DNA from: Hippasteria phrygiana | Taxonomy: Eukaryota; Echinodermata; Asteroidea; Valvatida; Goniasteridae | Assembly (NCBI GenBank): GCA_037893225.1 | Contig: JAZGUH010000073.1 | Coordinates: 177,565-241,564 of the forward strand | DNA length: 64,000 nt | Direction: 5' to 3' | In this document: one piece after another, positions 63,128-64,000 of the stretch | Numbering within the stretch: position 1 is the stretch's first letter | Layout of the letters: each line of letters opens with the position of its first letter | Translations under genes and position numbers: made by a program | The notes under the pieces: generated by a model | The model's input: only the letters and a program-made list of their open reading frames with translations | The model's database searches: none | Told to the model about the DNA's origin: nothing

Positions 63128-63247
63128 TAATAGAGTACCGAAGTCTGACGTCAGTTGCCGGGGCAATGGTTCTACACACATGCAGTTTAGAATGTATTCT
63201 GGTTCCAAACATTGCATTGATTGACGTCATCACTTCGGTACTCTATT
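63128..63247. repeat. Inverted repeat in the SLC22 3' region
   Basis: TAATAGAGTACCGAAGT and ACTTCGGTACTCTATTA pair, with TGACGTCA-like words (CTGACGTCAG, TTGACGTCAT) just inside both arms. Could be a small MITE or a stem in the 3' UTR. Confidence 0.7.
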
Positions 63248-63452
63248 ACAAGAGAAGCCTTGGGAGGGGAAGGGTCGGGAAGGACGGGGGGGCGTAGCTT
63301 CAAGAGGTACGATGTGGGAGGGGAAGTAGTAGAAGGGACCCTCTCAAAATGGGAAGTGAGTCCCAATGGTAAATGCTCTTTGTGTTTGTGTTGTATGTGC
63401 ACGTTTATAGTTTATATCGAGGACAGGGAACAAACTATGATGGTATTGATAA

Positions 63453-63787
63453 CAGGGGCGGATCCAGGATTTGTTTGCAGGGGAGGGGGGGGGGGGGTCT
63501 GAAATTTGCCCAGAAAGGTGACTCCCAAAATGTTCCGTCTGCGAAATGTTTTTTACAAGCGGGGGGGGGGGGGGGGGGGGGGGGGGGCTGACACACCTTC
63601 TCACCATTGGTGGCGCCATTTAACCTTTTTGTGTTACCCATAGGAAAAATAAGACATGTGTATAGGGTTTCTGGTTTGCAACTTTAGGCGTAGGCCCTAC
63701 AAGCAACAACAACAAAAATGGCAACGAGCAGGGGGGGGGGGGGGGGGGGTTCGACCCCCAAACCCAACCCCCTGGATCCGCGCCTGG
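63453..63787. mobile_element. G-run-rich dispersed repeat with GGCGGATCCAGG ends
   Basis: Left AGGGGCGGATCCAGG and right CCTGGATCCGCGCCT are near-inverted. The element includes G-runs at 63485-63497, 63561-63587 and 63730-63749. TGGTATTG occurs just outside at 63441-63448 and again at about 63785-63792, a possible 8-bp duplication, but the left one is separated by a few bases. Confidence 0.5.
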
Positions 63788-64000
63788 TATTGGAAATCGT
63801 ATACAAAAGCAATGAGAGGGATTGGAAAATGAGTACAGGTACAAAAAGCTATTACTATTACAAAGATAACACGAAGTACTCGATGTCTAAACAAACCTGT
63901 GTGAGTACGCATGTTTATGGTGTAGACCAAGGCCAAGGAATAATAGGAATGGCACATGAAGACATCCCGTCCTCGATTGGCAAGCTGTTCTCGGTTGGAT

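Larger units (their letters stand above)
63062..64000 (+). other. SLC22 3' UTR and downstream DNA
   Basis: No AATAAA is visible before the window ends, so the mRNA end is unknown. The stretch contains a ~17-bp arm inverted repeat (63128-63144 with 63231-63247, TAATAGAGTACCGAAGT) and a GGATCCAGG/CCTGGATCC-bounded, G-run-rich repeat (63453-63787). No second gene is evident. Confidence 0.5.

Overview
This is a eukaryotic, AT-rich, intron-rich window that I read as animal genomic DNA. The domain style of the two genes, the tRNA-derived SINE and the very large variety of small DNA transposons suggest a marine invertebrate deuterostome, most likely an echinoderm. That assignment is inference; no species marker is present. 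No bacterial or organellar genes, rRNA or CRISPR arrays were seen.

Two real protein-coding genes are supported, both on the + strand and both membrane transporters. (1) About 2.3-20.1 kb holds the 3' six coding exons of a ZnT/SLC30 (cation diffusion facilitator) zinc transporter of the ZnT2/3/4/8 type. The visible part runs from TM2 to the stop codon and includes both HxxxD zinc sites, a His-rich cytoplasmic loop and the C-terminal domain. The exon(s) for the N-terminus and TM1 are not recognisable and probably lie left of the window. (2) About 35.2-63.1 kb holds a complete ten-exon SLC22 family transporter (organic cation/carnitine/anion transporter-like). The exons join in frame to 1725 nt (574 aa), with six conserved loop cysteines, four N-glycosylation sequons and all the major SLC22 signatures. 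The two genes share orientation but have no obvious functional link.

The 15-kb space between the genes (20.1-35.2 kb) contains a decayed Penelope-like reverse transcriptase (31.2-32.5 kb), a 5'-truncated non-LTR retrotransposon flanked by a 28-bp duplication (27.9-28.7 kb), a Mutator-like element with about 130-bp inverted repeats and a 9-bp target duplication (33.07-34.44 kb), GGCGGC-motif tandem repeats and several MITEs.

The introns are a graveyard of small DNA elements: TTAA-flanked (piggyBac-type) MITEs in three sequence families, hAT-like, Tc1/mariner-like and pogo-like elements, foldback hairpins, and a six-copy MITE family with GGCCAATTTCA ends. SLC22 intron 2 carries a foldback transposon whose arms are arrays of the palindrome GGCGTTATAACGCC, and its right half is tandemly duplicated as a 2.07-kb unit. 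Homopolymer G/C runs are unusually frequent, and G-rich and C-rich minisatellites occur at 2.58-3.26 and 24.05-24.34 kb.

The most interesting items are the palindrome-array foldback element and its duplication, the pair of elements sharing TAG...CTA ends and 9-bp target duplications, a TTAA element carrying a cysteine-rich mini-ORF, a 45-bp perfect hairpin, and a CAGTAG acceptor in SLC22 whose alternative choice inserts an in-frame stop.
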